Position numbers and translations under genes: made by a program
Assembly (NCBI GenBank): GCA_025457915.1
Contig: JALOTL010000002.1
Location: forward strand, 184,758-248,757
Direction of reading: 5' to 3'
DNA: 64,000 nucleotides
Source of the DNA: Spirochaetota bacterium
Lineage (GTDB): Bacteria; Spirochaetota; UBA4802; UBA5550
The notes under the pieces: model-generated
Seen by the model: only the letters and a program-made list of their open reading frames with translations
Databases searched by the model: none
Told to the model about the DNA's origin: nothing
Shown: piece after piece, positions 26,178-37,000 of the stretch
Numbering within the stretch: the first letter of the stretch is position 1
Layout: each line of letters starts with the position of its first letter

Positions 26178-28532
26178 ATGGAAAATCCAGTCTTTAATTA
26201 TTTGTCTTTTTCTGACGGAACCAGGGATTCCGATCCGGTTGAACTTTTCAACAGGCTGAAGAACATACCCGAGCTGGATGCGATTCTGAGATCATTTCAG
26301 GACCTGGCCCTTCTTGTCGACGAGAGGGGTTTCGTCATGAACTACATCACCGGCCATATGAATATTCCCGCGATATCCGATTCAATCCTGGGGAAAAACC
26401 TCGCAGAGCTGGACTTTTTTGATCCCCTGCAAGTATTGCTTGATTCCATCGAGGAATCGAGGCGTTCGGAAGAGTCCGGGGACTTCGAGGTTGAAATAAG
26501 GCAAGTGTCGTCCGGTGATATGGAAGCGGCGTATTTCAGGGCCAGGGTTTTTCCTGTCAGGAAGCATGCCGTAATTGTATTCAAGGACATCACGAGCGAG
26601 AGAAATGCCTTTTCATCGCTGGCCGTAAGCGAGGAGAAATACAGGATACTGGCGGAAAACATCTCGGACGTGGTATGGATATGGGATTTCGACCTCAAGC
26701 CGCTGTATATAAGCCCCTCGCTTTCATCCATAGTGGGATACACTCCGGAAGAGTACATCAAGATCCCGATGGAGAAGCTTGTCACGCCTTCAACCTATGA
26801 ACGCGCCATGGAGGATGTCGCGGATTTCATCAACGCCAACATCAACGGCGAAATCCCCCCGGACGATTCCATTTCACTGGACCTGGAATACTATCACAAG
26901 GATGGCCGTACGGTCTGGGCCGAGGTAAAGATAAAAATCCACAGGGGGAAAGGCGTTCCGGCATACATACTCGGCGTCACGAGGGACATCACCCAGAGGA
27001 AAAAAGCGGAGCTGCTTCTGCGCGAAAGGGAGGCCTGGCAGACATTGCTCCTCAACACCATAACCGATATCATATATACTACCGATCTTGAGGGCAGGTT
27101 CACTTATATCAGCCCGTTTTTTGAAAAGTATACCGGTCGTTCCGTCTCCTATCTGGTAGGGAAGCATTTTTCCGAATTTCTAATGCCGACGGACGCCCAC
27201 AGGGCGTCGAAAAGCTTCATACAGGGTCTGGCGGGCAACGTGTCCACATACATAGAAGTCGAGTTCAGGCTCGGCGAAGGGATCAATATCCCGATCGAAC
27301 TGAGCGTCAGCACTCTCTGCGACCAGGATGGGAAGCCCATAGGCAGGCTCGGCGTCGCCAGGGACATAACCGAGCGGAAGCTTGCTGATAAGATACTCAA
27401 ACAGAGCGAGGAGAAATACAGGACCATTTTCGAGGCCATCCAGGACGGCTACTATGAGGTGGACCTCAAGGGAAAAATTCTTTTCATCAACAACTCGTAC
27501 GCAAGGATAACGGGCTTCCCGAAAGAGGAGCTTCTGGGGTACAATTACGCCAAGCTGATGGATGAAGCCGGCGCCAGAATGGTTTATGAAAAGTTCCACA
27601 GCGTATATAATACCGGCGAGCCGATACACATCGCCCAGGGCAGGATGAGGAGAAAAGACGGCAGCGAGGCCATATGCGAGGCCTCCGTCACGCTCATGTA
27701 TGATTCCGCCGGCAGAAAGTCCGGGTTCTGCGGGATCATCAGGGACGTAACCGAAAGGATTAAGAACGAGGAAGAGCTCAGGATACGGAACCTGACCATC
27801 GAAGAGGACCTCAAGACCGCCCAGCTGATACAGAAGTCCTTCATCAAAAGCGACACCCCGGCCATGGAAGAGGTCAGGATAGAATACAGGTATCTTCCGT
27901 TAGAGGCGGTAGGCGGGGACTATTTTTCTCTGACATCGTTGAATGAAGGCGGACTCGGCGTATTCATAGGCGACGTTTCAAATCACGGGGTTTCGGCCGC
28001 GCTGTTCATTTCGCTAGTAAAGGCCACTACCGACAGGATATGCAGGGACCACGCTCACGATCCTCATTCATACATCTCCAGGCTGAACAGCGAACTCATA
28101 GGAAACATGCCCCTGAGCTTTTTAACGGCGATCTACGGCGTTTTCAGAAAAATGGAAAAGGGAAACGGGGTTTCCTTCAAGTTCTGCTGCGCCGGTCATC
28201 CCGCCCCGCTTCTTTACAAGTCACCGTCCGGGGAAGTCGACGCGCTTTTAAGCAAGGGAACGATAATCGGCGTGTTTGATGATCTCAAGCTCGAGGACAG
28301 GACCGTGTACCTGGACCGGGGGGACAGGATATTTCTCTATACGGACGGGATCCCTGAAGCAATGAACGCCAGGGGCGAAATATGGGGTTATGAAAGGATG
28401 CCGGACCTGATCAGGGAGACGTACGATCCTTCGCTGAGCGCGACCCTTGATAATATCATATTGAAAATAAATGAATTCAGAAACGGCGTTCCCCTCGGCG
28501 ATGACGTGATCATCATTGGTTTCGAGTGCTGA
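26178..28532 (+). CDS. Multi-PAS sensor SpoIIE phosphatase
   Basis: The protein has 784 residues and no membrane segment. Four PAS domains are visible: a divergent one at ~30-140 (LALLVDERGFVM), then ~150-275 (ISDVVWIWDFDLKPLYISPSL), ~285-400 (ITDIIYTTDLEGRFTYISPFF) and ~405-530 (IQDGYYEVDLKGKILFINNSY). Three of them have PAC-type ends (RDIT). The final ~240 residues form the PP2C/SpoIIE domain with VGGDYFSL, GDVSNHGVSAALF, FLYTDGIPEAM and GDDVIIIGF. It is probably a cytosolic sensor phosphatase in a partner-switching pathway. A FecR-domain lipoprotein follows 31 bases later and may share the transcript. Confidence 0.9.
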   Translation: MENPVFNYLSFSDGTRDSDPVELFNRLKNIPELDAILRSFQDLALLVDERGFVMNYITGHMNIPAISDSILGKNLAELDFFDPLQVLLDSIEESRRSEESGDFEVEIRQVSSGDMEAAYFRARVFPVRKHAVIVFKDITSERNAFSSLAVSEEKYRILAENISDVVWIWDFDLKPLYISPSLSSIVGYTPEEYIKIPMEKLVTPSTYERAMEDVADFINANINGEIPPDDSISLDLEYYHKDGRTVWAEVKIKIHRGKGVPAYILGVTRDITQRKKAELLLREREAWQTLLLNTITDIIYTTDLEGRFTYISPFFEKYTGRSVSYLVGKHFSEFLMPTDAHRASKSFIQGLAGNVSTYIEVEFRLGEGINIPIELSVSTLCDQDGKPIGRLGVARDITERKLADKILKQSEEKYRTIFEAIQDGYYEVDLKGKILFINNSYARITGFPKEELLGYNYAKLMDEAGARMVYEKFHSVYNTGEPIHIAQGRMRRKDGSEAICEASVTLMYDSAGRKSGFCGIIRDVTERIKNEEELRIRNLTIEEDLKTAQLIQKSFIKSDTPAMEEVRIEYRYLPLEAVGGDYFSLTSLNEGGLGVFIGDVSNHGVSAALFISLVKATTDRICRDHAHDPHSYISRLNSELIGNMPLSFLTAIYGVFRKMEKGNGVSFKFCCAGHPAPLLYKSPSGEVDALLSKGTIIGVFDDLKLEDRTVYLDRGDRIFLYTDGIPEAMNARGEIWGYERMPDLIRETYDPSLSATLDNIILKINEFRNGVPLGDDVIIIGFEC

Positions 28533-28563
28533 AAGATGTTTAATATAATCAAGGGGTCCTGAA

Positions 28564-29298
28564 ATGAAAAAAATAGCCTTAATCGTCGTCCTGGCTGTCT
28601 TTTTTTATGCGGGATGCAAAAAGGAATCCGGAAGAATAGAGGGTACTGTCAATTTCATTTCGGGAGACGTCAATATCGTAATCAAGGGCAAAAAGACGGA
28701 GGCAAGGATGGGGGACGCCGTCTCGGAGACGACGATTATCGAGACGGGCGCAAAATCGCAGGTCGACGTGCTGTTCGAAGGCAAGCTGGTCTCCATCGGA
28801 GAATCGACCTCGGTGGAATTCAGAAAGCTTGCCAGGGAGGCCGAAGGCGGCGTTAAGAAATACGTGCTTTTCATGGAAAGCGGCAGCGTTTTCTCGAAGC
28901 TGATTATCCGCATGTTCAAGGAAGATGAATACCAGGTAAAAACTCCAACCGTTGTCGCATCCGTAAGGGGCACCGAATTTCTCGTGACTGAAGGCGGCGG
29001 AAAGGCGACGGTTTCATGCACCGAGGGCATAATCGAGCTGAAGAAGGCGGATGGAACCGGCGACGCATTAACGCTTAAGGCCGGTGAGAAGGCCGATATT
29101 TTTCCGGGGAAGGCGCTCAGGGCCGGACGCCTGACCGGAACGGACGGATTAATCGCCGATGCGCGTAAAAGGAACGCCAAACGTTTTTCAAAAAAACAGC
29201 CGGTTGATGACGGAATTAAAAAACCGGTTCCGGCGGCTGAAAAAAAGAGTTACCAGCCGGTCCGGAAGCCGGACGTGGACATGCCCGCGGTAAAATAA
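28564..29298 (+). CDS. FecR-domain lipoprotein
   Basis: The product has 244 residues. A short signal peptide ends in FFYAGC, a lipobox. The mature part matches FecR proteins: GDVNIVIKGKKTEARMGDAVSE, SQVDVLFEGKLVSIGESTSVEF, then YQVKTPTVVASVRGTEFLVT, followed by the repeat-like TVSCTEGIIEL...LKAGEKADI. The C-terminus is basic and Pro/Lys-rich. In spirochaetes FecR-domain lipoproteins are common and of unknown role; no TonB receptor or ECF sigma factor is near. It converges with the TPR gene one base away. Confidence 0.8.
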   Translation: MKKIALIVVLAVFFYAGCKKESGRIEGTVNFISGDVNIVIKGKKTEARMGDAVSETTIIETGAKSQVDVLFEGKLVSIGESTSVEFRKLAREAEGGVKKYVLFMESGSVFSKLIIRMFKEDEYQVKTPTVVASVRGTEFLVTEGGGKATVSCTEGIIELKKADGTGDALTLKAGEKADIFPGKALRAGRLTGTDGLIADARKRNAKRFSKKQPVDDGIKKPVPAAEKKSYQPVRKPDVDMPAVK

Positions 29299-29299
29299 A

Positions 29300-30883
29300 T
29301 CACGGCCTCCTGGTTTCGCCGGTTCTCGTTCTGCAGTTCCTGATTCCTTCCGACGATCCGGCCTTCCTGTACAGCTCGAGGGCGCGGACATAGTGTCCCT
29401 CGGCTGCGGCATCGTCGCCCTCTGTGCGGTATGATTCCCCGATGCTGTAGGCGCAGTTGGCCTCTCCTATGATCGACCCTGTTTTCCTGTAAATGCCCGT
29501 CGCTTCGAGGTATCTTTTTCTCGCTTCCTCTTCCATGCCCCTCGCGTGAAAGCCGTCGCCAGCTTTATATATGCAGTTGGCCTCGCCGAGCCCGGACTTT
29601 TCGGCCCTGTAAAGGTTCAGCGACATCCCGTACCTCTCGTCGGCGAGCTTAATTTCGGCATGGATCATGGCGATGTCGCCGAGCCTGTAAAGGCAGTTCG
29701 CCTCTCCCATGACGGACCCGATGTTCCTGTAGAGGCCCGAGGCCCGCAGGTAATGCGTTTCCGCAGCTTTGTAGTTTCCCGCTTTGAACGCGATGTCCCC
29801 GAGCCCGTACGCGTAATTGGCCTCGCCCAATCCGTGGCCTGATTTTTTATATAGCGACGAGGCCTCTTTCTGCAGTTCACCGGCCTTCCTGTGCTCGGAA
29901 GTTTTACGCGCGATTTCGGAAAGCTTCATGAGGCAGTTCGCCTCACCGATTGCCGAGTTTACGTTCCTGTAGAGGGGGATGGCCCGCCTGTAGTTAGCTG
30001 CGGCCTCGGGATACTTCGACGTATAAAAATTCACGTCGCCGATCCTCTGGAGGCAGTTCGCCTCACCGAGGATGGACCCGTTTTTCCTGTAGATCTCCAT
30101 GGCGGCAAGGAACCGGGCCATCGCGTTTTCGTTGTCCGATGTCCTGAAAGCCACCTCGCCGAGGGTCTTGGTGCTGTTCGCCTCGCCGATCCCGTGTCCG
30201 GACTTCCTGTAGATTTCCAGCGCCTTAGCGTAAAGCTCCCTGGATTTTTTCAGGTCTGACATCCTGAATGCTATGTCCCCGAATCTTTTTATGCAGTTGG
30301 CCTCCCCGGTAAAGGACCCGGCCATTATGTAGAGGGACCGGGCCAGCGTGTATTTTTCTTCAGCCTGCCTGAGCCTGTCGAGCCTGTATGATATGTCGCC
30401 GGACATGTAGTGGCAGTCGGCCTCGCCGAAATGGTTTCCCGACCTTCCGTAAAGCACAAGGGCGTTTTCATACTCCCTCGTCGCGCCGACGAAATCGTAT
30501 TTATACTCGTAGAGTATGAAGGCGCGGCCGTACCTGATGTCCGCTGTCATGTCCCCGTAGCCCGACCACCCGCAGATCTCCTCAAGGCGCCTCGTGATTT
30601 CAAGTCCCTTTCCGGTTTTATAGTTGTCCCCGTTCTCCATGGCGTATCTCGCGTTTTTCCTGATCCAGTCCCGGGTGATCAACGGCCTGTTTTCAGCGAA
30701 TATTTTTTTTCTTACGCCTAAGGATTTTTCATTAATGATCCTTTTCAACAGCGGGTCAATCTCCCGGCCTTTTTCTTTTCCCGAGACCGGATCTGGCCAG
30801 CCGTTCAACAGGATGAAGGAAGCGGCAAGAAGGAGCGGCAATATTTTTTTCCCTGGTCTGCAATGTGAAGCTCTGTTTTTCAA
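29300..30883 (-). CDS. Exported TPR protein with uniform 40-residue repeats
   Basis: The protein has 527 residues with a signal peptide (LLLAASFILLNGWPDPVSG). From about residue 150 it consists of 40-residue helical repeats with the pattern Y....L.IYRKSGHGIGEAN...LGDIAFR. Nine G-E-A-[ND] landmarks are visible. This is the kinesin-light-chain-like TPR_12 type, a scaffold for protein binding. The spacing is exactly 40 codons throughout without any insertion. Partners are unknown. It shares its strand with the giant sensor upstream (gap 194 bases). Confidence 0.8.
   Translation of the reverse strand: MKNRASHCRPGKKILPLLLAASFILLNGWPDPVSGKEKGREIDPLLKRIINEKSLGVRKKIFAENRPLITRDWIRKNARYAMENGDNYKTGKGLEITRRLEEICGWSGYGDMTADIRYGRAFILYEYKYDFVGATREYENALVLYGRSGNHFGEADCHYMSGDISYRLDRLRQAEEKYTLARSLYIMAGSFTGEANCIKRFGDIAFRMSDLKKSRELYAKALEIYRKSGHGIGEANSTKTLGEVAFRTSDNENAMARFLAAMEIYRKNGSILGEANCLQRIGDVNFYTSKYPEAAANYRRAIPLYRNVNSAIGEANCLMKLSEIARKTSEHRKAGELQKEASSLYKKSGHGLGEANYAYGLGDIAFKAGNYKAAETHYLRASGLYRNIGSVMGEANCLYRLGDIAMIHAEIKLADERYGMSLNLYRAEKSGLGEANCIYKAGDGFHARGMEEEARKRYLEATGIYRKTGSIIGEANCAYSIGESYRTEGDDAAAEGHYVRALELYRKAGSSEGIRNCRTRTGETRRP
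29341..30430 (-). repeat. Tandem 120-bp coding repeats inside the TPR gene
   Basis: The codons for the GEAN landmark recur with an exact period of 120 bases. Equivalent points fall at 29460, 29580, 29700, 29820, 29940, 30060, 30180, 30300 and 30420. The units differ in sequence, so they are diverged duplications, but none has gained or lost a codon. Confidence 0.85.
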
Positions 30884-31077
30884 TTGGGCCCTCTCTCAGC
30901 GGAGTTTGGTATTTATTACAGAATAATGATGATAATTTCAATTAAAATTCATTTCCGTCAAATTCAGGCTTCGGGCCTGAAAGCGGGGCCCGGGCCGCGT
31001 GCTGATGTTTCAGGTTTCAATGATGCTGGGGGCAGGGGAGTGGGCGTTGAATCAGCTTCCCGGTAGGGCGGAACGGC

Positions 31078-34000
31078 CTAGCCGGGACCGAAGATTTTTC
31101 CCAGGATGTTTTTTATGTCGTCGATCCTGTAGGGTTTGGCGACTATTCCGATGAATCCGTGATCGGAATAGTTGGCCATGACCGGATCGTTCGAGTAGCC
31201 GCTGGATACCACGGCTTTCACCCCCGGGTCGATCTCCCTGAGCTGGGCGATCGTTTCTTTCCCTCCCATTTTTCCCGGTATGGTAAGGTCCATTATCACC
31301 AGGTCGAAAGGCCTCTTCTGCGCCATTGCTTCCCGGTAGCATGAGATGGCCTCCGCGCCGTCATGCGTGAGCTCGGTTTCAAAGCCTATGTGCGAGAGCA
31401 TCTTGGAAAGCACTTTAAGAACGATTTCCTCGTCGTCCATGAGGAGAATCCTGCCCTTCCCGGTGAAATCCAGAGAGGCTTCCTCTTTTACCTCGGTTAT
31501 CGGGCTGTCTGAGGCCGGAAGGAAAACACTGATAATAGTTCCCTTTCCGATTTCGGAATCGACGGTAATGTACCCGTCATGTTTTTTTATGATCGAATAA
31601 GCGACAGTGAGTCCGAGTCCGGTTCCCTTTTCCTTGGTGGTATAATACGGGTCGAATATGAGAGGGATGCTTTCCTTCGGGATCCCTGTCCCGCTGTCCT
31701 TTACGGTGATTTTCAGGAACTTCCTGCTTTTCTCGGGAAGAACGCGCTTCCTGCCGGAGTCCAGGTTTTCCGCCGCGACGAGGATTTCGCCGCCCTGCGG
31801 CATGGCCTGGCTTGCGTTTATTATCAGGTTGTGTATGACCTGCAGTATCTGGCCCTCGTCCATGTCAACGTTCCAGAGGCCATCGGGGACGTCGTATTTG
31901 CATACCACGTTGGATCCGCTCAGCAGGAAGTCGGCATTGTCCCTGATGAAGTCCTTCACGGATGATGTTTTCTTTATGGGCGCGCCGCCCCTGGAAAAAG
32001 TCAGCAGCTGCTGGGTAAGGTCCCTGGCCCTGAGCGAGGCCTTCTCGGCCTCGAAAAGAATTTCATAATACGGCTCTTCGCTGGTCATGAGCATCCTTGC
32101 CAGGGAGATGTTGCCGATTATCGCGGTAAGGAGGTTGTTGAAGTCATGGGCGATCCCGCCCGCGAAGATTCCGAGGGACTCGAGCTTGGAGGATTTCAGC
32201 ATTTCCTCTTCGAGCTTTTTCCTGTCGGTTATGTCGGTGAATATCCCGAAGCTACCGATGAAGCTCCCGTTATCGTCGAATATCGGTCTGGGGGACACGA
32301 GCATGGAGAGGATGGTTCCGGATTTGCTTTTCATCCGTAATTCGTACGGCGCGTGCTTCCCGGACCTCCTGCTTTTCAGCTCGTCATCGAGCTTTTCATG
32401 GTCGTCCGGATGGGTGAAATTCTTCAGCTCGTGCCCGATGAACTCCTCCCTCGGGTGTTCCAGCAAATCCTGGAGCCTGGAGTTGATGTAGATTATCCTG
32501 CCGGATGTATCGAGCAGTGCCAGCCCCTCGTTCATGGATTCGACGAGGAGCCTGTATTTGTCCTCGCTTTCCCTGAGGGCCTCCTCGACCTTTTTCCTTT
32601 CGTTTATTTCCCTGGTGAGGTTGTTGTAGAGGATCGCGTTTTCAAGGGATATGGCGGCCTGGGAAGCGATCAGTTTCAGCACCTCTATCCTTTCCGGCGT
32701 GAAGGCCCCCGCGACCATGTTGTTTTCCAGGTAAAGGATGCCGACCAGGTTCGTCTGCCTGATCACCGGGAGACAGAGTATGGATACCGGCTGACTGACG
32801 ATAACGTATTCATCGGCGGAATAATTTTTTTCCATCCTTGCGTCGTCTATCACAACGCTTTCCCCGGTCCTCTTCACGTAATTAATTACCGGGGCGAGGA
32901 GGTCTTTCCTGTTTTCGGCGGAAGCGGCGCCGGTTACGGCCGTTTCAACGGATTCGATCGTCATCTCCGCCCTGATTATCAGCCTGTTGTTCTCTATCGT
33001 GATGAACAGGCCCCTTTCCGCGCCGGCGTTCTCCATGACGATTTTCATCAGTTTTTTCAAGAGCTCCTCGAGGATTATGACGCTCGATATAGCCTGGAGC
33101 GAATTCACTATCGTCATGTAGTCTATGTCGCCGAGGAGCGATCCGGCGGACCTTTCGCGGAAAATTCCGAGAAGCGTCCTGTGCTCGGAAATGAGGGCGT
33201 CGGCCTTAGCTGTTGCGCCCCACTCCCTGTACAGTGAAACGGCCTGGGATACGAGGGCCCTTGCCGCGACATTGTTTTTCGCGGATATGTAAAACCTGCC
33301 CGCGGTCTCGCAGGCGATCGCCTCATGATTGGTGTAGCCGTTTTTCCTGCATTCGCTTATCGCGCGGTTGTAGGCGTCCATCGCCCCCGGGGCGCGCCCT
33401 TCTATCCTGTCCAGTTCAGCTTCCATCAAAAGGCGCTGATGCAGGAAATTTTCCGGGCAATTATCAGACCAGAGCCGCAGCCTGCGCATGTTGGAGCGGA
33501 TGATTTTCCGGTAGAGCCTCCGGTCTTTTTTGGAAACCGAATCGAAAGCTGACGTCAGCGCCAGCGTGAAATAAAAGTAATACTGGTGTATGTGTATGCC
33601 GGCGAACATCACATCGTCGGCGTCGTTCATCATTTTCATCGCGTATCTGATCGATTCCCCGTACCTGCCGAAAATGCAGTTCGATTCGATCCTGGTGTAA
33701 TAATAAACATACAAACCGTATTTTCTTTCCCTGGCCTGACCGATGAATTCCTCTTCATTAAAAGGCTCCTGGTCCGCATGGTCCTTCCCCGTATAGGAGA
33801 GGAGCATCCTACGGAAGGCCATCATGTCCTCGATTGATTCCTGGTGCTTTATTTTTTTGAGTATGCTGATATCGAGGTCCAGCTTCTTTATAAGCAGGTG
33901 GAGGTTTTCGCCCTTTCTCAGGGTGTGGTAAAATATAAAGACTATCGCGAACGATGCGAAAAGGAGGTCCCCGGATTCGAACGATGAATGGAGCGCCGTG

Positions 34001-37000
34001 GTTATGTGCGCCAGCGATTCGGAAACGGGCCTTGCCCAGTGGCTGACGAAGCTTCCGAAAGTCAGGTATACGCGGGGCTTCAATTCGAGGTTGTTGAATC
34101 TGTCGTTCAGGGCGATGGAGACCCTTCCGTACTCGTACCCCAGCCTGTAATTGCCCAGCTTCGATCCAGTCACGATGGCGAAGGTCGTATAGGCGAAGGA
34201 GGAGTACTTCGTGTTGCCCTTCTTAAGGGTCATTATCAGCATTTTCATGGATATGATGAGCATCAGTATCTTGTCCGAGGGCCTGGTCGAAAAATACGCG
34301 GCGATTATCGTTTTGCTGAGTATGTCCATTGCCGCGAGGCTTTCCGGGTCGGTCAGCTCGGCCCGGCCTACGAGTTCATCGAAGTCCCTGCCGCCCATGA
34401 GAAATTTTATTTTCAGCAGGAGAATAAGGAGGCTTATTTTTCCTGGATTTTCATTCAGTTTTACCCCGAGCTGTTTTAATGCCACTATCCCGGTAGATAC
34501 GGCCTTCTGGTATTCGCTCTGGTTGGTGAGCAGGACGACCTTGAGGCTGTAAATTTTCGCCCTGTCGAGCCGGTTGTAGGACGCTCCGAGGAGCATGTTG
34601 AATATATTTTCGGCTTCCGCGAAATCTCCAGTGAGGTAATTGCATTCTGCGGTCTCCATCATGATCCTGAACCTGAGACCGGAGTCTCCCTTCTCCGCAA
34701 GTGACGACGCGCTGTTCAGGTACCTCAGGGCCGAGGCGTAAGCGTTGGTGGACTTGGCCCTCTTGCCCGCCGCAAGGTTGAGTTCGGCGATTTTCAATTT
34801 TAGCGACGCGTTCCCGATTTTCTCGAGGCTGCAGTTGTAATTATCGAGTATGGTGAAAAGCTTTTCCTGGACCGTTTCGGCGTCCGATATGTTAAGAAGG
34901 TATTCGCCGATTTTAAAATGCAGGTCCTTTCTTTCCATGTCGCTCAGCAGGGAATACGCCGCTTCCTGGATGCGGTCATGCGCGAACCTGTAGCCGTGCC
35001 TTCCCATTATGATGAGGCCTTCACCGGTCAGTTTCTCCATGAGGCCGAGGGTTTCTATCGGGTCTTTCACGGAAATAACCGCCAGCGTTTCAAGATCGAA
35101 AATGTTGCCTATGGCGGACGCGGTTTTGAGAAGCATGCGCTCCTCGCCGCCAAGCCTGTTGATTTTAATTTTCATGAGGTCCACGACATTGTCCGTGACC
35201 TGCATCTGCCTGATTTCCTTGATATTCCATTTCCAGGACCCGGAAAGTACCCATCCCTCCCCGGTCGACTTCGAAGTTTCAAAAAGGATCAGCCTTTCAT
35301 CATGCAGCATCTTCAGGAATTGCTTCACGAAGAAGGGATTGCCGCCGGTCTTTTCCAGGACGATTTCAGAAAGGGGCATGGTAATGCCCCCTTCGCACTT
35401 GATGGTGTCCGCGATGATTCTGTTGACCGTCTGGAGATCCAGGGGGCCCAGACACACGGTGCCGGCCCTGACGTCGGGATCACGGAGTCTGTCAAGCCAG
35501 AGCGATAGGTATGGGTTCTCCTCGATTTCAGGGTCCCTTACTGAAAGTATGAAAAGAACATGCCGGATTTCAGGGTCCCTGATCAGCAGCCGGAGAAGAT
35601 CCAGGCTGGCGCTGTCGGCCCACTGCAGGTCGTCTATATAAAGTACGAGGGGCCGTTCCCTTTTCGCGAATACCTTCGCGAAGTTCAGGAAAAGGAGGTT
35701 GAAGCGGTTCTGCGACATTTCCGGACCGACCTGCTGGACCTCCGGCTGTCTGCCTATCAGCAGCTCCGCTTCCGGTATCATGTCCGTAATTATCCTGGCG
35801 CTCCGGCCCAGGGCTGTTATCATTTCATTCTTCCACCTGGCCAGGTTCTCCTCGTTTTCCGCGAGTATCTGCCTCAACAGTCCCCTGAATGCGCTGACCA
35901 GGGCGCTGTACGGCATGTTTTTCATAAGCCTGTCGAATTTTTCAGAAGCGAACAGGCCCCTGTAGCCGGCCACCGGCCTGTGTATCTCCTTTACCATGAC
36001 GGTTTTTCCTATGCCGGCGCCGCCCTTTACCAGGACCACTTCCGACAGGCCGTTCCTCACCCTGTGGAACGCGGCCATGAGGATCCCAATTTCCCTGTCC
36101 CTTCCGTAGACCCTGTCCGGGATGCGGAAACGGTCGGCCAGATCGTTTTCACCCGGAGGGAAATAATCTATGCGCCCGGTGGACCTGATCCTTTCGAGGC
36201 ACCTGGAAAGGTCAGATTTCAGCCCCTGTGCGCTCTGGTATCTCGATTCAGGATTTTTCGAAAGAAGCTTTATTATTATGTCCGAAAGCGATTCAGGCAT
36301 CCCGCTTTTCAACGACAGGGGAGGAATCGGCCTTCTTGCGAGATGGGAATGTATTATCTCCAGTGGATCGTCGGAGGTGAAGGGCGACTTCCCAGTCAGG
36401 AGCTCGTAAAGAGTTATCCCGAGAGAATAGAAGTCAGTCCTGTAGTCGGGTAATATGTTGCTCCGCCCGGTCTGTTCAGGGGATATATATGGAAGGGCGT
36501 TATCTATGACTTCCCGGTTGTAGATGTCCTCGAATTCGTGCATGATCAGGTTGGGGAAGCCGAAATCGCCGATTTTCAATTCGAGGTTCTGGGGGTTGAT
36601 CGTTACGGTCGACGGCTTGATGCTGCCGTGATAGGTCCCGGCGGAGTGTATGGCGATCAGGCCGTCGGTCAGCCTGCAGGCTATATCAAGGAAATCCGTC
36701 AGATCAATTTCCCTGTGCAGGCTGATATTGCCCAGGGAAATCCCTTCGGCGTAATCGTATATGACCGCGAAACCGACGGTGTTCCCGTCGCTTTCGCCTA
36801 CCAGCGAGCGGATCATCTGGATGTTTTCCGTATCTATTTTTTTTATGATTTCGAATTCATATCTCAGAAGTGCAAGCTCCATGGAGGATAATTTTTTATC
36901 CGGGTAGTGCTTGATTATTACTGGGGCTTTGCTTTCCGTTTCGACGCCCGTCAGCCAGACGGACCTTGACCCGCGGCGCAACTCCTGCCCGATCTCGTAT

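Noticed and set aside
29341..30430. Periodic repeats as a CRISPR array
   Set aside because: The 120-bp units are entirely coding, diverged and in frame, and no identical repeats with variable spacers exist anywhere in the window.
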